Shown here in pieces: positions 39,101 to 51,100 of a DNA stretch of 64,000 nt (within the stretch, counting starts at the first letter, position 1; each line of letters starts with the position of its first letter). The DNA comes from Prunella strophiata (lineage: Eukaryota > Chordata > Aves > Passeriformes > Prunellidae). Below the pieces are notes generated by a model, which ran no database searches, was not told where the DNA came from, and saw only the letters and a program-made list of their open reading frames with translations. Location: the NCBI GenBank assembly GCA_036583965.1, contig JAZBQD010000015.1, positions 20,737,310 through 20,801,309 of the forward strand. The letters are read 5' to 3'. A program made the position numbers and the translations under genes.

Positions 39101-39684
39101 ATACCAATGTTAGTAATTATCCAATTATAAAAATGCTTTTAAGGTTATTCTTGCACTTCTGAACATACAAATTTGTCAGCAATGAACTGTATCTGTAGTA
39201 TATTTCAGACATGGTCTACCAGTTGTGTCTATCTATATTTATAGATATAACATAATACCAAGGTCCTGGAGAGAAGGACGTCTTCTTCTGTGAAAATTCT
39301 GAAGTACTTTTTTTCAGTTTCACCTTTTTTTTTATTTTTTTAGATCAGGGAGTGTTTTAGCTCATTTAATGAGAAACAGCGGCTGCAAAATTATTAAATT
39401 TGTTTTGGGAACAGGAGCAGATAAAGCATCCAAGATAAGTTTTTTTGACTAAAAACATTCCCTTAGGAGGGAAGGAAGAGTATGTTATGTTCTTGAAGTA
39501 TTTATACTCTTTATTTTAGACTCTGAGAGTAAGTTAAGATTTTTTTTTAAAATATGTTCACCGTGGTAAGATTTTCCTTTATTAGAAAAAAAAAAAGAAG
39601 AAAGAAGAAAGCATTTGAAAAATAGAATATGGTGACTTTTTAATTCTAAAAAAATCTAGGGGCTCAGAATGTAAGACCTCTTTT

Positions 39685-39724
39685 TTATCAAAACCAGGAT
39701 AGGTTTTGATAAACCTATCCTGGT
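39685..39724. repeat. Two overlapping, mutually exclusive hairpins
   Basis: Hairpin A: TTATCAAAACC (39685-39695), loop AGGATA, and the exact complement GGTTTTGATAA (39702-39712). Hairpin B: ACCAGGATAGGTTT (39693-39706), loop TGAT, and the exact complement AAACCTATCCTGGT (39711-39724). The right arm of A and the left arm of B share bases, so both cannot form at once. Confidence 0.9.
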
Positions 39725-39796
39725 AGGGTTGGTAGGGTTTTTGGTAGGGTTTTTTGTGGGGGGGTTGATGTTTTGTTTTTTTTTTTTTTTTTTTTT
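39722..39796 (+). repeat. G-rich GGTAGGGTT tandem repeat followed by poly(T)
   Basis: Three GGTAGGG steps, at 39722, 39731 and 39743, lead to a seven-G run (39758-39764). A run of about 20 Ts follows near 39776. The four G tracts (39726-39728, 39735-39737, 39747-39749, 39758-39764) fit a relaxed G-quadruplex pattern with loops of 6 to 9 bases. Confidence 0.8.
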
Positions 39797-39849
39797 CCTT
39801 TTTTCTCTTGTCTTTAATTTTCCCACTTGAGGAAGGTAGAGTGCTGCCA

Positions 39850-40165
39850 TACTGGGTGGTAGTGGAAACTGGGTGATGTTCTCTTGGCTACCTGCTATAC
39901 AGACTTAGTGGTGGTCTGCAGAGGGCCCAGCAGTGGCTGTGCTGCGTGCACTGCTCTTTGGAGATGGACACTCCCGCCTGTGAGCTATTTCTGTCTTTCC
40001 TCTTTGGAGAGGGATTCCTGTTTCCGCTGCTGCTCAGCCGTCCCCTGAAACTTCCCTAGTCTTGACCCAAGCAGCTCAGTGATCCCTTCCGGAGACTGCA
40101 GCACGTGTTTGGATTTGTGCCGGTCTCTAATGGCTGTGCAGACCGCTCAGCTCTTGTAAACAGAG
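39850..40165. promoter_or_regulatory. GC-enriched, factor-site-bearing patch (candidate enhancer or promoter)
   Basis: About 300 bases have clearly higher GC and several CpGs compared with neighbouring intron. They include an ETS-type CTTCCGG (40086-40092) and, 10 bases on, a canonical E-box CACGTG (40102-40107). The patch lies about 1.3 kb upstream of the first coding exon. No reading frame or splice pair is convincing, so it may be a regulatory element or an unrecognised alternative 5' exon. Confidence 0.3.
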
Positions 40166-40437
40166 GCATTAATCTCTACATTTCTTTGTTCCTACCTTTG
40201 GACTTAGTTTTAGTATTCAGTTTCAGATTTTATCTTTTGGTAAGGTCATAGAAACCCATTTACACCTTTCTGGGGGGTCAGTTGGGAAACACTGAGGAAA
40301 GAAAGGATGGCAGTAGTTTTGCATGGCAGTAGCTTTGCATGTAGATTTGCATAAGAATTTTCCCATAAGAATTGCCTTCTCATTCTTCTGTTACAGATGC
40401 AGTTCACCAAAAGTTAAAAAAATTCCTCTTGTACAGT

Positions 40438-40453
40438 CAAGAAGTACTTCTTG
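40438..40453. repeat. Perfect 16-bp palindrome
   Basis: CAAGAAGTACTTCTTG is its own reverse complement with no spacer. CTTGTAC is repeated on each side (40428-40434 and 40450-40456), suggesting a small local duplication or inversion. Confidence 0.85.
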
Positions 40454-41433
40454 TACTTCCAAGAAGTGGGAATAGTTGCATGTTTGGGGAGAATTTAGTG
40501 GTTTTAGTTGGAGATGATCTGCTTTTTCCTCTGTCAGAGGAAAATAGGAAGACTTCTTTCTTTCTTTCTTTCTCTCCTCACTGTGCAGTCATTTGAGCAG
40601 CAGAGAACAGAAGGAAATCTTGGTGTCATCTTATACATGGGTAATAACTGAAGCTTGGTATGTGGTGGGAATCTGGTTTGGGGGCTTTTTTTTTTTTTTT
40701 TTCTTACAGAAATACATCTGATAAAAAATTCAAATGTTGTCACCTTAACTGTAATCTTTGCCATGCCCTTCAGCTTCTATATAATCAAGCAGTGTTGGCT
40801 GTCACTCTGCAGCTCTGCTCCCTGAAATATTCAGATGCCTTATGCTATAAATATGCATACTTCTCTGAGAACCCTCAGATTTTGAGAATATCTTGAGTTG
40901 TTTAGCCACAGTGATTTAATTTCTGCTGTCAGTCTGAATGGTTCAAAACACACTGAGAAATCTTTCTTTTAATTAACTGTATTGGATTGGATTTGTACTT
41001 GACCTTATCACATGTTCAGAAAATGTAGAGAAAACAGAAAAGTTTCCAGTGCTGTAAGCCTGTTGCTAAGCTTTATAGAAGAACTTGCATATTTACTTAA
41101 TTGTCACCTTGGGTTTTGGTAATTTCTACACATGCATAAACACATGCACGCACCCTACTTCCCTTGGGGGAGCAGGGGAGTGCAGATGACTTTCTCTGCA
41201 CTGATTAAGTGTAACAAAGATAGTCCTTGACCAGAAGGAAATTTCAGGCTTGTTAAGATAAGAAGGATGTAAAGGCTAGAAAAAGCTGACAGGAAGAGGT
41301 ATTGGGTCAGATGGTGAGGAAAAGATGGTAGTAATAGGAATAACAGGTCACTAGAGTGCTGTGACCTTTCAGAACCAATAGTGATAGTTGTGATTCTAAT
41401 CCTGCTTTTTTGTCATCTCTCCTCCTAATACAG

Positions 41434-41603
41434 GGAATTCTTCTGAAGAATTTGCTGGAAGCAAATATATGTGAATTTTCTGCATGAAGACACTCAAACT
41501 GGATTACATAACAATATGCCTGTATCCTCTGCCTCTATTTGATGCTTAAAAATGATTAGGATTGTATATGAAATTTAACCCCTTTCTGATGAGTGACCTA
41601 GAC
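41434..41603 (+). other. RNF19A: 5' UTR part of exon 2, with a cluster of upstream ORFs
   Basis: After the acceptor (CAG ending at 41433), the leader contains ATGs at 41469, 41484, 41516, 41542, 41552, 41568 and 41589. The first is a minimal ATG-TGA. The next four are short ORFs with stops at 41547-41549, 41540-41542, 41557-41559 and 41576-41578. The ATG at 41516 has A at -3, a favourable context. The ATGs at 41568 and 41589 are in frame with the main protein. An in-frame stop at 41553-41555 limits any N-terminal extension to 12 residues. Confidence 0.8.
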
Positions 41604-42184
41604 ATGAGTTTACATCGGCAAATGGGCTCTGATCGGGACCTCCAGTCTTCTGCTTCCTCTGTGAGCTTGCCATCAGTTAAAAAGGCACCAAAGAAAAGAA
41701 GAATTTCACTGGGCTCACTTTTTCGGAGAAAAAAGGACACGAAACGCAAGTCTAGGGATTTAAATGGAGGTGTTGATGGAATTGCAAGTATTGAAAGTAT
41801 TCATTCAGAAATGTGTACAGACAAGAACTCTATTTTCTCCACGTGTACCTCTTCTGATAACGGAACAACCTCTAGCAGCAAACCGAGTGGAGACTTCATG
41901 GAATGCCCCTTGTGCCTTTTGCGGCACTCCAAGGACAGGTTCCCAGAGATAATGACTTGTCACCACAGATCCTGCGTGGATTGCCTGCGTCAGTATCTGC
42001 GGATAGAGATCTCTGAGAGCAGAGTTAATATCAGCTGCCCAGAATGCTCAGAACGCTTTAATCCTCATGATATTCGTTTGATATTAAATGATGACATCTT
42101 GATGGAAAAATACGAAGAGTTCATGCTTAGGCGATGGCTGGTGGCGGATCCTGATTGTAGGTGGTGCCCAGCTCCAGATTGTGG
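41604..42184 (+). CDS. RNF19A: RNF19A exon 2, coding part: N terminus, RING1 and start of IBR
   Basis: Encodes residues 1-193 and two bases of G194. The first 95 residues are Ser/Lys/Arg-rich, with basic clusters around K26-R33 and R41-R51, and are probably disordered. RING1 ligands are visible as C101, C104, C119, H121, C124, C127, C145 and C148, the C-x2-C-x14-C-x-H-x2-C-x2-C-x17-C-x2-C pattern. The first IBR ligands are C185 and C188. The donor is GG|GTATGT. Read-through into intron 2 would add about 23 unrelated residues and stop at 42249-42251. An AATAAA at 42401-42406 could allow an intronic polyadenylated short form, but there is no direct evidence for one. Confidence 0.95.
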
Positions 42185-45100
42185 GTATGTATTTTTTCCT
42201 ATATTTGCAAAAAAGTCACAGTGTAAATACATAATTTTCATAGCATTATGATTTTTGAAAAGTCACTTGCTTTACTTAGGGTGTTGTTACTGTTGTACGA
42301 GTAGGTAGCAGATAGAATTCTCTTTAATAAGAAAAAAGAAATCAAAACATTAAAATGAAAACAACAATAAGAACCACTCTAAGCCACAACCACCTTCCAA
42401 AATAAAATGCTTTCTCGAGTAGGTTTTCTTTTTTTTTTCTGCACAGAGGGAATTTCAGCAATGTCAAGCAACTTTTATTGGTAGATGCCTGCCATTTATT
42501 TACAGCAAGCAAAAGAAATTTAGATGTTGCACTGCTGAGGTAATGGTACAAAGCTCAAACTGAAGAGAATTGAAAAATTGGTGACTGTAATTTAACTTAA
42601 TTTGTTAAAACACAGTGGGTAATTTGGCTTTTTAACTGTGAAAAATGATTTAAGCTTTTCTTTGAATTAAAAGGCCTCTCCTACTTCACATATCTTCCAT
42701 CTTGTGGCTGATCGAGACAGCACTTGTTGCCTGTCAGCAGGATTCTGATGTAAGATAATCAGCTTGTTCCTGCTTATTATCTGGGGAACGTAATGTTTTA
42801 ACTTTGCTTTAATACTTTAAACAGTTCTGAAACCATGCTGAATTCTAAGTAGGCTGAATAATACTGAGCAGCAGCTCATCATGCTTTTGTGCTGCTGGTG
42901 TCTCATAGTGCCATTCTTCAGCAAGCTGCTTTTTTAGAGTTTGTTTGTTATCATACTGCTTAAAGATTATAGGCATGACTGCAATCCAGATGTGCAGTGC
43001 ACACTAAAAACTCAGAGGCTGACAGCTCTGTTTCAAAGCCTCACAGATGAGCGATAAAAAGAATGAAGAAAAGGAAGAATGTTGCAGGAGAACAAACAAG
43101 ATAGGACTGACTGTTAGGTAGATTAAATACTCCAATATTAATAACCAGTTGCTTAATGTTTAGGACTTATTTAAAATACAATTTTGCTTTCATACTTTGA
43201 AAGAAACAGAATTTGCTAATGCAAGTCAAAAGCAGGGGCTGGAAAGGTGATAGTTTCATATCTGGTCCAAAGTGCTATGGATACAGCATTGCTGTGCCAT
43301 AGTTTGAGGACAGAAGAAGAAATAACTTGAGGGATGTTTTGGTTGCATGAGCCTGTAACAGTCATATGGACAAAGCCAGTACAGTTTACTCTTAATATTT
43401 TGATACTGCAAAATAAAACAACCAGTAGAGTGTATTACTTGATAGACAGAAGTATGCTTTACCCCTGAGTTTTTGGGTTACAAACAGTTATTATTCAAGC
43501 TGAGGAGAAGGCATTTAAGACCTGTTAAAATAGTTTATATTATATCATGTTTCAGTGGTTCAGATACTTTTTTAGTACTTAAGTAGACTAAAGCAGGTTT
43601 GTTTAACCTGTTTTGGTTTTTATGCTTCGATTTTATCTGTTTAAAAAAACCAAACTCCTAAGTATCTTTCAGTGGTCAGAAATTGTGATTGCTATGGATA
43701 ACACCATCACAAAAATAAAAAGTGGGTGTTCAGAGCAAAGTTAAAGTTCCATGCAGTCATGTGGGACCACAGCAGTGCATTAGTGTGCAGCAAGTATTTA
43801 AATTGTTGCTCCAGAATTGCTTGTTGCATGCTCCATACTCTGGGAGGGGAGTCCTGTGAAAAATACAGTATATTGCCAGGCAGATAAACTCTGCCAGTGT
43901 CTGTGTGAAGGGAGCAAACTTGTACTGCATGGGCAACCTTATGTTGTACTTTTGATACCATGATTTTTCCTTATACTTGAAGTGGCAGGGAAATGCTTCA
44001 CAGTGATAGATGAGTTCTGCATTTAATGAATTCTCATTACTTGTTTAAAGTGGAATAAAGTTGGCTGCTTGTGTACTTCTCAGGAGGATCACTATTTCTG
44101 GTTGTCATCCTAAGACAAACAAGAGCTCCTGCAATCATGTTTTGTCTTTTTCCCATCCTTCTCCTGATTGTTTTGAAACCTTCAGAACCCTTAGATCTGT
44201 TGGACAGCAGGGATTGAGAATTCAGCAAATTCTGAAGTTAATCTAAGTAGTTTAGGGGAAAGGGCATACATACTACTTGAGCAACAGAAAGACCATCAGT
44301 AGTGCCTCCAGCAAGAGTAGTATCTGTGTAGGAATCCTCCAGTTAAAAATTTAAATTTGGCTTTCAGGCAGCCACCACAGCACTGTCTGACAAGTCTGTA
44401 TGTGCCCAGCTGAGGGAAAGCACACAGAGGGAGGTAGGAAGCAGAAGTGGGAGTGGTGTGGAAAGTAACAATGGGGATTTGATGTGGTGGTGGAGCTTAG
44501 CAGGAAGATGAAGGAAGGAACTGTACCAGGTGTAGGGTTTAGGGAAGCAAACCCTCCTCAGACTTCCACAGAAGAGCCTTTGCTAACGAACGCTGTTCAG
44601 GGATGATGCATGACATTCAGTGCAAACAAACTGCAGATCAGCAGACATTTGCTTTAATAATTATGTGGTGCAACTAGTAGTCACAGTCTCTAATTGCTTT
44701 GGCAGCTAATCCAGTTGTACAATATGCAGTTAAAGCTGGGGTTTATTTCTTTTTCTGAACAGTTTTTGAAGTGTAGTACTGGCAGAATGCATTAGGGTTA
44801 TGACCTTTTAGCATGGATCATATATTTCATGAAGGAGATGGATGGAATGTATTTACTAAATTTGCAGTTAATCCCAAAGTAGGAGAGGTGCAATAACTTC
44901 AGAGGGTAGCATAATTTCCTGAAGTTGACTTTAAGATTAGAAACAAGTACTGTAATAAATAGAAAATTGATGTGAAGTTAAACATTTTGGTAGGAAAAAA
45001 TTACTCCACAAAAAATGGATGGTGCACAACAGTGCTTCAGCTCTTCTCAGCATTGATCAAACATCCCATGTTGTATTGTTTCAGGGTTTGGGCATCACAC

Positions 45101-48100
45101 TAAGTCAAAAATCTGGAGCAGATAAAGAGCAAATAATTATAAAAACTTTGATCCCTGAAATGAAAAAAATGGAGGGAAACTAGATCAGTCTGTTAAAACA
45201 TAGGGGTTTTTTTTACATCATTGGTCTCCTGGGTTCTAAAGAAACAACAATTAATGGTTAAGAAGTAAATAATTCTTTTTCCTCTCTGTTTCAACTCTTT
45301 GGGTAAAAACAAGTCCTAGGGACAGCAAAACATGAACCAAACAGATCTTGAAACCAAGTTATCTACAGTACCAGGTGCATTGCTATTACTTCTGTCCCAG
45401 TGGAGAACTTCTGATCCTCCCCACAGGAGAACTGCAGGTCAGTTTGGAGGAGAAGCTGTGCTGCAGCAGCTCTGCCCTGGATGGGCTGAGGGGCTCCTGC
45501 ACTGCAGCAGCCCAGTGCCAGAATGGTCCATACCACTGGCACCACAGACTTTGTGACCCTGGGCTGCTTCACCCACAGCTTCTGCTGCAAGCTCAAATGC
45601 ATCCTGATCGTGGTTGTTACCTGAAACACTGTGGACAGTCTGGACCAGCTGTAACCTCCCAGCAGTGGTAGGAGAGATAGGAGGCACTGTCACATAGGTG
45701 ATCCTTCCCTGGGGAAGGAGCACTGGTACAAAACCTCATGGGCCTTCTCCTAGACCATAATCTTCATATTGTGTTTTTCATACCAGTTCTCCAGGTGTAA
45801 TTTTAACAAGCATCACTGAATCAGTATTCCAAATGTGTTCTGTCTTTTCTGCTGTTTGAATTATTTAATGGTTTTGTTCTGAGATTGTATTGCTGACATC
45901 ATTAGAAGAGAGCAGTGATTCCTGAATTTTCATACCTTTATCAGGCAAAAAGCAGATCAGTGCAAAAGAGTACAGGTTCTTCATCCATCTTTTCACTATG
46001 CAGCCTTCAGTTAATGGCTCACTGCCTCTGGTTTTCATTTTACTGGGTATCACTTTGAGTTTGGTTGTCCCTTCTCTCAGCCTAAACAAGGACTTTAGGC
46101 CTTCACATCTCCTTTAAAAAGAATGGAAATGTTAAAATTAAACCTCTAATCCTCTACAGTTTGAACTGAGATTTGCTCTGGTCTAAAAAGTTACTTTCTA
46201 AAGGTGTGCCAAATGCATCAGTCCCAATTAGGGAGTGCTTTCAGGGATGTGCCCATGCTTTATTAGTGATAGGAATGGTGGCAGGATATAAATTGATACT
46301 TTATTCTTAGACTTGAGATTTTTTTGGTCTAACATTAGCAAGCCTTGAATGTATCCCTGTATGTTGAAGAAGTATTTGGATCAGAGTCTCTTTGTGTGCA
46401 TGCAAAGCAATTATCTCTTCAGTTTGCAGAAAGTGGGGAAAATGAAGCTGATTAACTTGGCAGCAATATAGAAGAGTCTAGCAATTATTGAAATAAATCT
46501 GTACTTGGAAAGCAAGAAATATTTGTAAACAGACAAGCATGTATCTCATTTGTAACTGCATCATCTGTAAGTTAAATGTTGAAAGTCCTGTTTGTTTGCA
46601 AGATTTCCTAGGTAGGAACATCAAATATGCTGTTTTAAAACAAAAAATGGAAGGGACAGGATTTGCATTAACTTTGCAGAGTTTCAGATCTAGCTACTTT
46701 AATAAAAATCGCTAAATTTTTAGATAGGCTTGTAAGTGGGAATATTTTTTAGTATCGTTACTAATAAAGAATATTTTGAGTTAATTTATGCAACTGCTAT
46801 AAAATGGACAGGGGGTAAAAAATAAACAGTCTTTTAAAATAAAATTACTTTAATTTGAACAGATAGAAACTTAAGTCTTGTTGCATTTATACATCTGTTG
46901 AAGTCTACTCAGGGACCCTGTTCATGTGAATAAAAGCATACATCTGTTTTAAATGTTCATACCAGTGGACTTAGTATTATATATTTAAAAGAAAGCTATT
47001 GCATAAAATAATTGAAAAAAGCTACAATGGGTATGAATTAATAAACATACATACATATGTTTGTATTTACTGTTAATGTGAACACATTGTGTTTTTATCA
47101 TGTGAACTTTGAAATGCAGGTCTAATGAAGAACAGTTTTGTCACTTCAGCTCTCATTGTATAGAACTGTTCATGTAGTATCTGATTATAAAGTAGTGTGA
47201 CACAGTTGTGTAAGTCTCAACATTCTTGGAGGTTTTGTGTCCCTGTAGTATTGTCAGAGTAAAGGTGGCGTTGAGGCCCGACTCTTACCAATTTTTGTAT
47301 TTGCATTTGAAATGTATTTTTTTAAAATGCCTTAATTATTGAGAAACCAAAATCCTATTTATAAAATACTCGGTTTGTTGTTTTGACTACATTAAAATAC
47401 AAAGAGTTAACAAACATCTATTTAAAGTAAGTAGTGGTATTCATGAGAACAGGCAACTAGTAAAATCCTAATATGTCTTGCAGTGCCAAACCAGATGTCT
47501 TTACATCTGTAGGTTATACTGCAGATCACTTAGCAGGGATCCTCCCTCATGGACAGGGTCAACCTAAGACATGCCCACAGTGACTGGGACACTTCTGAAA
47601 CTATAACTTTTCCTAATTGCTTAAACACCTTTTTTGGGTTTATTGTCCCACTCTTCTAAACTGTGGTCTCTTGGTGACTGTAAACCTTACAGGATTGCAT
47701 TGAGCTTTAAATACAGTGTATTTGAATACTGCTGGAGTAGAGGTGAGTGAGGGTTGCAGTGATTATTGTATTTTTGTACAATCAGTCCACTGCAGTGGCA
47801 ACTAGAGTTGTGGAAAGAGGCGTTTAGGAACTGGTGCTGGCCACCTCCTGAAGGAACTGTCAGCTTCTGATCACCACTGCCTTTGTACCTGCTTCAGCTG
47901 CTCTGAGAGCTGTCTAGTCAGCTTTGTTCTATACTTGGAACTGGTTTTATTAACAGCTTTCTCTCTTGCCCTCCTGGCTGTTAAAGGTACGCAGTGATCG
48001 CGTTCGGCTGTGCCAGCTGCCCCAAACTGACGTGCGGGCGCGAGGGCTGCGGGACGGAGTTCTGCTACCACTGCAAGCAGATCTGGCATCCCAACCAGAC

Positions 48101-51100
48101 CTGCGATGCTGCTCGCCAGGAGAGAGCTCAGAGCCTGCGCCTGAGAACCATCCGTTCTTCATCCATCAGCTACAGCCAGGAATCTGGAGCAGCAGGTATC
48201 TATGTCAGGGTGCTGTGTCTGTGAGACATCTCTTCTGTACATTTGCACAGTTAACCCTAGATAAGGAAAGAACAGAATAGGGACACGGTAGATAGATACC
48301 AGATGCTTTTTCTTTCAGGAACATAAAATAACAATTCTAAATTTGGATGAAAATTTTAAATGTTATGCTTTGAGGTATTCTGTGACTAGAACATCTGACT
48401 TAAGTCTTAAAAGCTTGTCACCATTTTAAGTTCTTTGTAGTTGAAAAATTGGAAATCAAATGAACTTGCTGCAAGGCATCCTGTGTTTAGCACATTGACT
48501 TTTTTAGTTGTATCACTTAGTACACTTGTTTTCTCCACTGTAGGTGAAGTTCCCCAGCTGTTAAAATTAAAACTCATAACCACTGATTTTCTGTTTTCAA
48601 AAAGACTATTACTCTGATGCCAGCTCTGATGTTTGATATCTTTGTTAGTACTAATTTCAGGTTTTCTAGGAAATGCTCATCTGTCTTGTCTACCAGAAAG
48701 CAAACAATTCCATCTCTTAAAGCTGAGCTTGTTTGTAACTCCCCAAAAAAAGCAGATTAACTATTCAGAGTAGTGATTAGCACATCAAAATTCCAGTTTG
48801 CTGTTGATAAGAACTGGCTCTGAATTACACCAAACTCTGATTTATTTGGCGGCTTTTGTCTCTGCCTGAACAAGCAAGGTAGATATTTGAGGTAAAGAGT
48901 CTCACTTGTGCACCTTGTAGTTAGAGCTGTTTTTCTCCAGTTGAGCCCCAGACTCGAGAGTCTCTAATTTGTAGTTTGCATTGGCTTATTTTAACAGTGC
49001 ATCCCATCTTGCCCTAAAAATTGGCATCTTGCTCTAGCTTTCAAATAAAATTGAAAATAAGGTAAATAAATTAGCACACCAGCTCCTTTCCTTACCCTTT
49101 CAGTTCCTCTCAGCCTGAAGAGCAGTAGCTCTGCCTTTCCTGTGCTGAAGAGCTTGCTCTGTTTACTTTCTGCCCTGTAGGCTGTGCATGTGCTTCCATG
49201 GGGGAGTAGCTAATGAATCCTTTCAGCTGCTTACTCCTTGTGCACTGGGGTTGGTATAGGCTACTTTTTTATGCTGGTTCTGCATCTCTTTAGGTATTCT
49301 TTCTATCAAGTATGAGCTCTCCTTTCCCTTTGTCTTACCTAGTAGCACCAAGGCAGTAAACTTGGAATTCTGCACTGGGAGCTGAGAGGTATTTTTGCTG
49401 CTGTGAATAAATAGCTTGTCCTAAAGTGCAAGTACTAAACAGGAGTGAAGATCACAACTGTGCTGTGTGTGTATTTCACTGTTGCTCAATGAGCCCTTGT
49501 TTGACAGAGCTGGTCACTTAACCTCATTTTTCCACATTTGATTTGGGAACACGGAGATTCTCCAGTGTTTTCTTCTGCTACATTTTTTTTTTTTTAGGAA
49601 GTAAGTATAAAGTAGGGCTGTGAAAAGGACTCAAGAGAAGGTTGGCAATACCAAAGTACATTAATGTGAATGGGGAGAGAATGGATTTAAGATATGTTAA
49701 CAGTGGAGACAGAATATTAAAGTATAAGATTCATAACAGCATGAAACGTAAAAGAGGATTATATTTAAAGAGACCTGATTATCAGTCCTGTGTTAGCATA
49801 CATATTTAATGTCAGGAGTCTAATATATATTTCATTAAGCTTAGAAAATCCTTGAACAGAGAGTATGTCTTAACTATTCAATTACTTGAATGTGGTCTAC
49901 TACACCTTGTTTTCATTAGTTTTGCTCAGTCCAAGGTTTGTAAAAACAGATTTCATACCAAGTCGTGGCGAAATGAAGATTTGTAAAGCAAGCTTATAAA
50001 AAACTTCTTCAGTTTTTCAGATAATGGTTCAATCAGTTTTCCCAAATGTATGTCTGTATTGTGATTATATTTGATTGTCTAAGGAACTGATATGATTTTA
50101 ATCTTCATTTTTAAACAGCTGATGACATCAAGCCATGCCCACGCTGTGCTGCTTACATAATAAAAATGAATGATGGAAGCTGCAATCATATGACTTGTGC
50201 TGTCTGTGGCTGTGAATTCTGTTGGCTATGTATGAAAGAGATCTCGGATTTACATTATTTAAGGTACATTTAAGAAAAAAAAATTCTTTGTGGTTGGTGA
50301 TTTGTTTTCTAAAATATTTAGAAGGAGATTCCCAAGTGCTGTAAGTCTGGCTTTCTTCTTAGAGAATCACAGTTGAAGTACTCATATTAATTAAGTCAGT
50401 TTTCAATACATGTATTTAAATTAGTGCTTTATTATTTTTATTTTAAAATATTTTGTAAATTTTATGCATGCAACATGTTCTTAGTACAAATCAAGTATTT
50501 TGGATTAACACACCCTCTTTTTACTGATGTCTTAATACATCTGTATTGTCCTTGTATTAGGCAATACAGAAGTTCTGATTATACAGGTTACTGTAAGCCA
50601 TAGATTGCTGTGTAGCAATATGCTTCTTGTTACATTGCAAAATAGGCTCTCAAGGCAAAAAAAACCTCTGACTAAATAACTGATGATGTGTTACATCTGT
50701 GACTTGAACCTAGGGACAATAATTTTGTAACTAGAGAAATGTTCAGTAGAGTATAGCTGCCTTGATTTACTTACTGTTTCTTGACAGCATTCTTATTTCT
50801 CTCTGTTAGCCCATCAGGCTGCACATTTTGGGGGAAGAAACCATGGAGCCGTAAGAAGAAAATCCTGTGGCAACTGGGGACACTTGTTGGAGCTCCTGTA
50901 GGAATTGCCCTAATAGCTGGCATTGCTATTCCTGCTATGATTATTGGAATTCCTGTGTATGTGGGACGTAAGGTAAAAAGAGCTTCAGCTTCAGGTTTTA
51001 CCTTCTCTTGTATGGCTTGGGTGATACTGTGTTCAGTTGGGTATGTTAACTGGCCTCTGAAAGAAAGAAACAAAACAAAAAACCAAAGTAACCAACCCCT

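Larger units (their letters stand above)
5254..41433 (+). other. RNF19A: Intron 1 of RNF19A (about 36 kb)
   Basis: Long AT-rich intron separating the CpG-island exon from the first coding exon. The 3' end is secure: a pyrimidine-rich tract and CAG at 41431-41433. The 5' end depends on which exon 1 donor is used. The intron holds the CR1 fragment at 34616-34853, microsatellites, three short tandem duplications, several perfect inverted repeats, and GC-enriched patches near 28.7 and 40.0 kb, each listed separately. From about 5960 to 28600 I see only unique AT-rich sequence apart from those items. Open frames in it are short and overlapping, with no coding signature. No tRNA or snoRNA was recognised. 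Confidence 0.75.
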
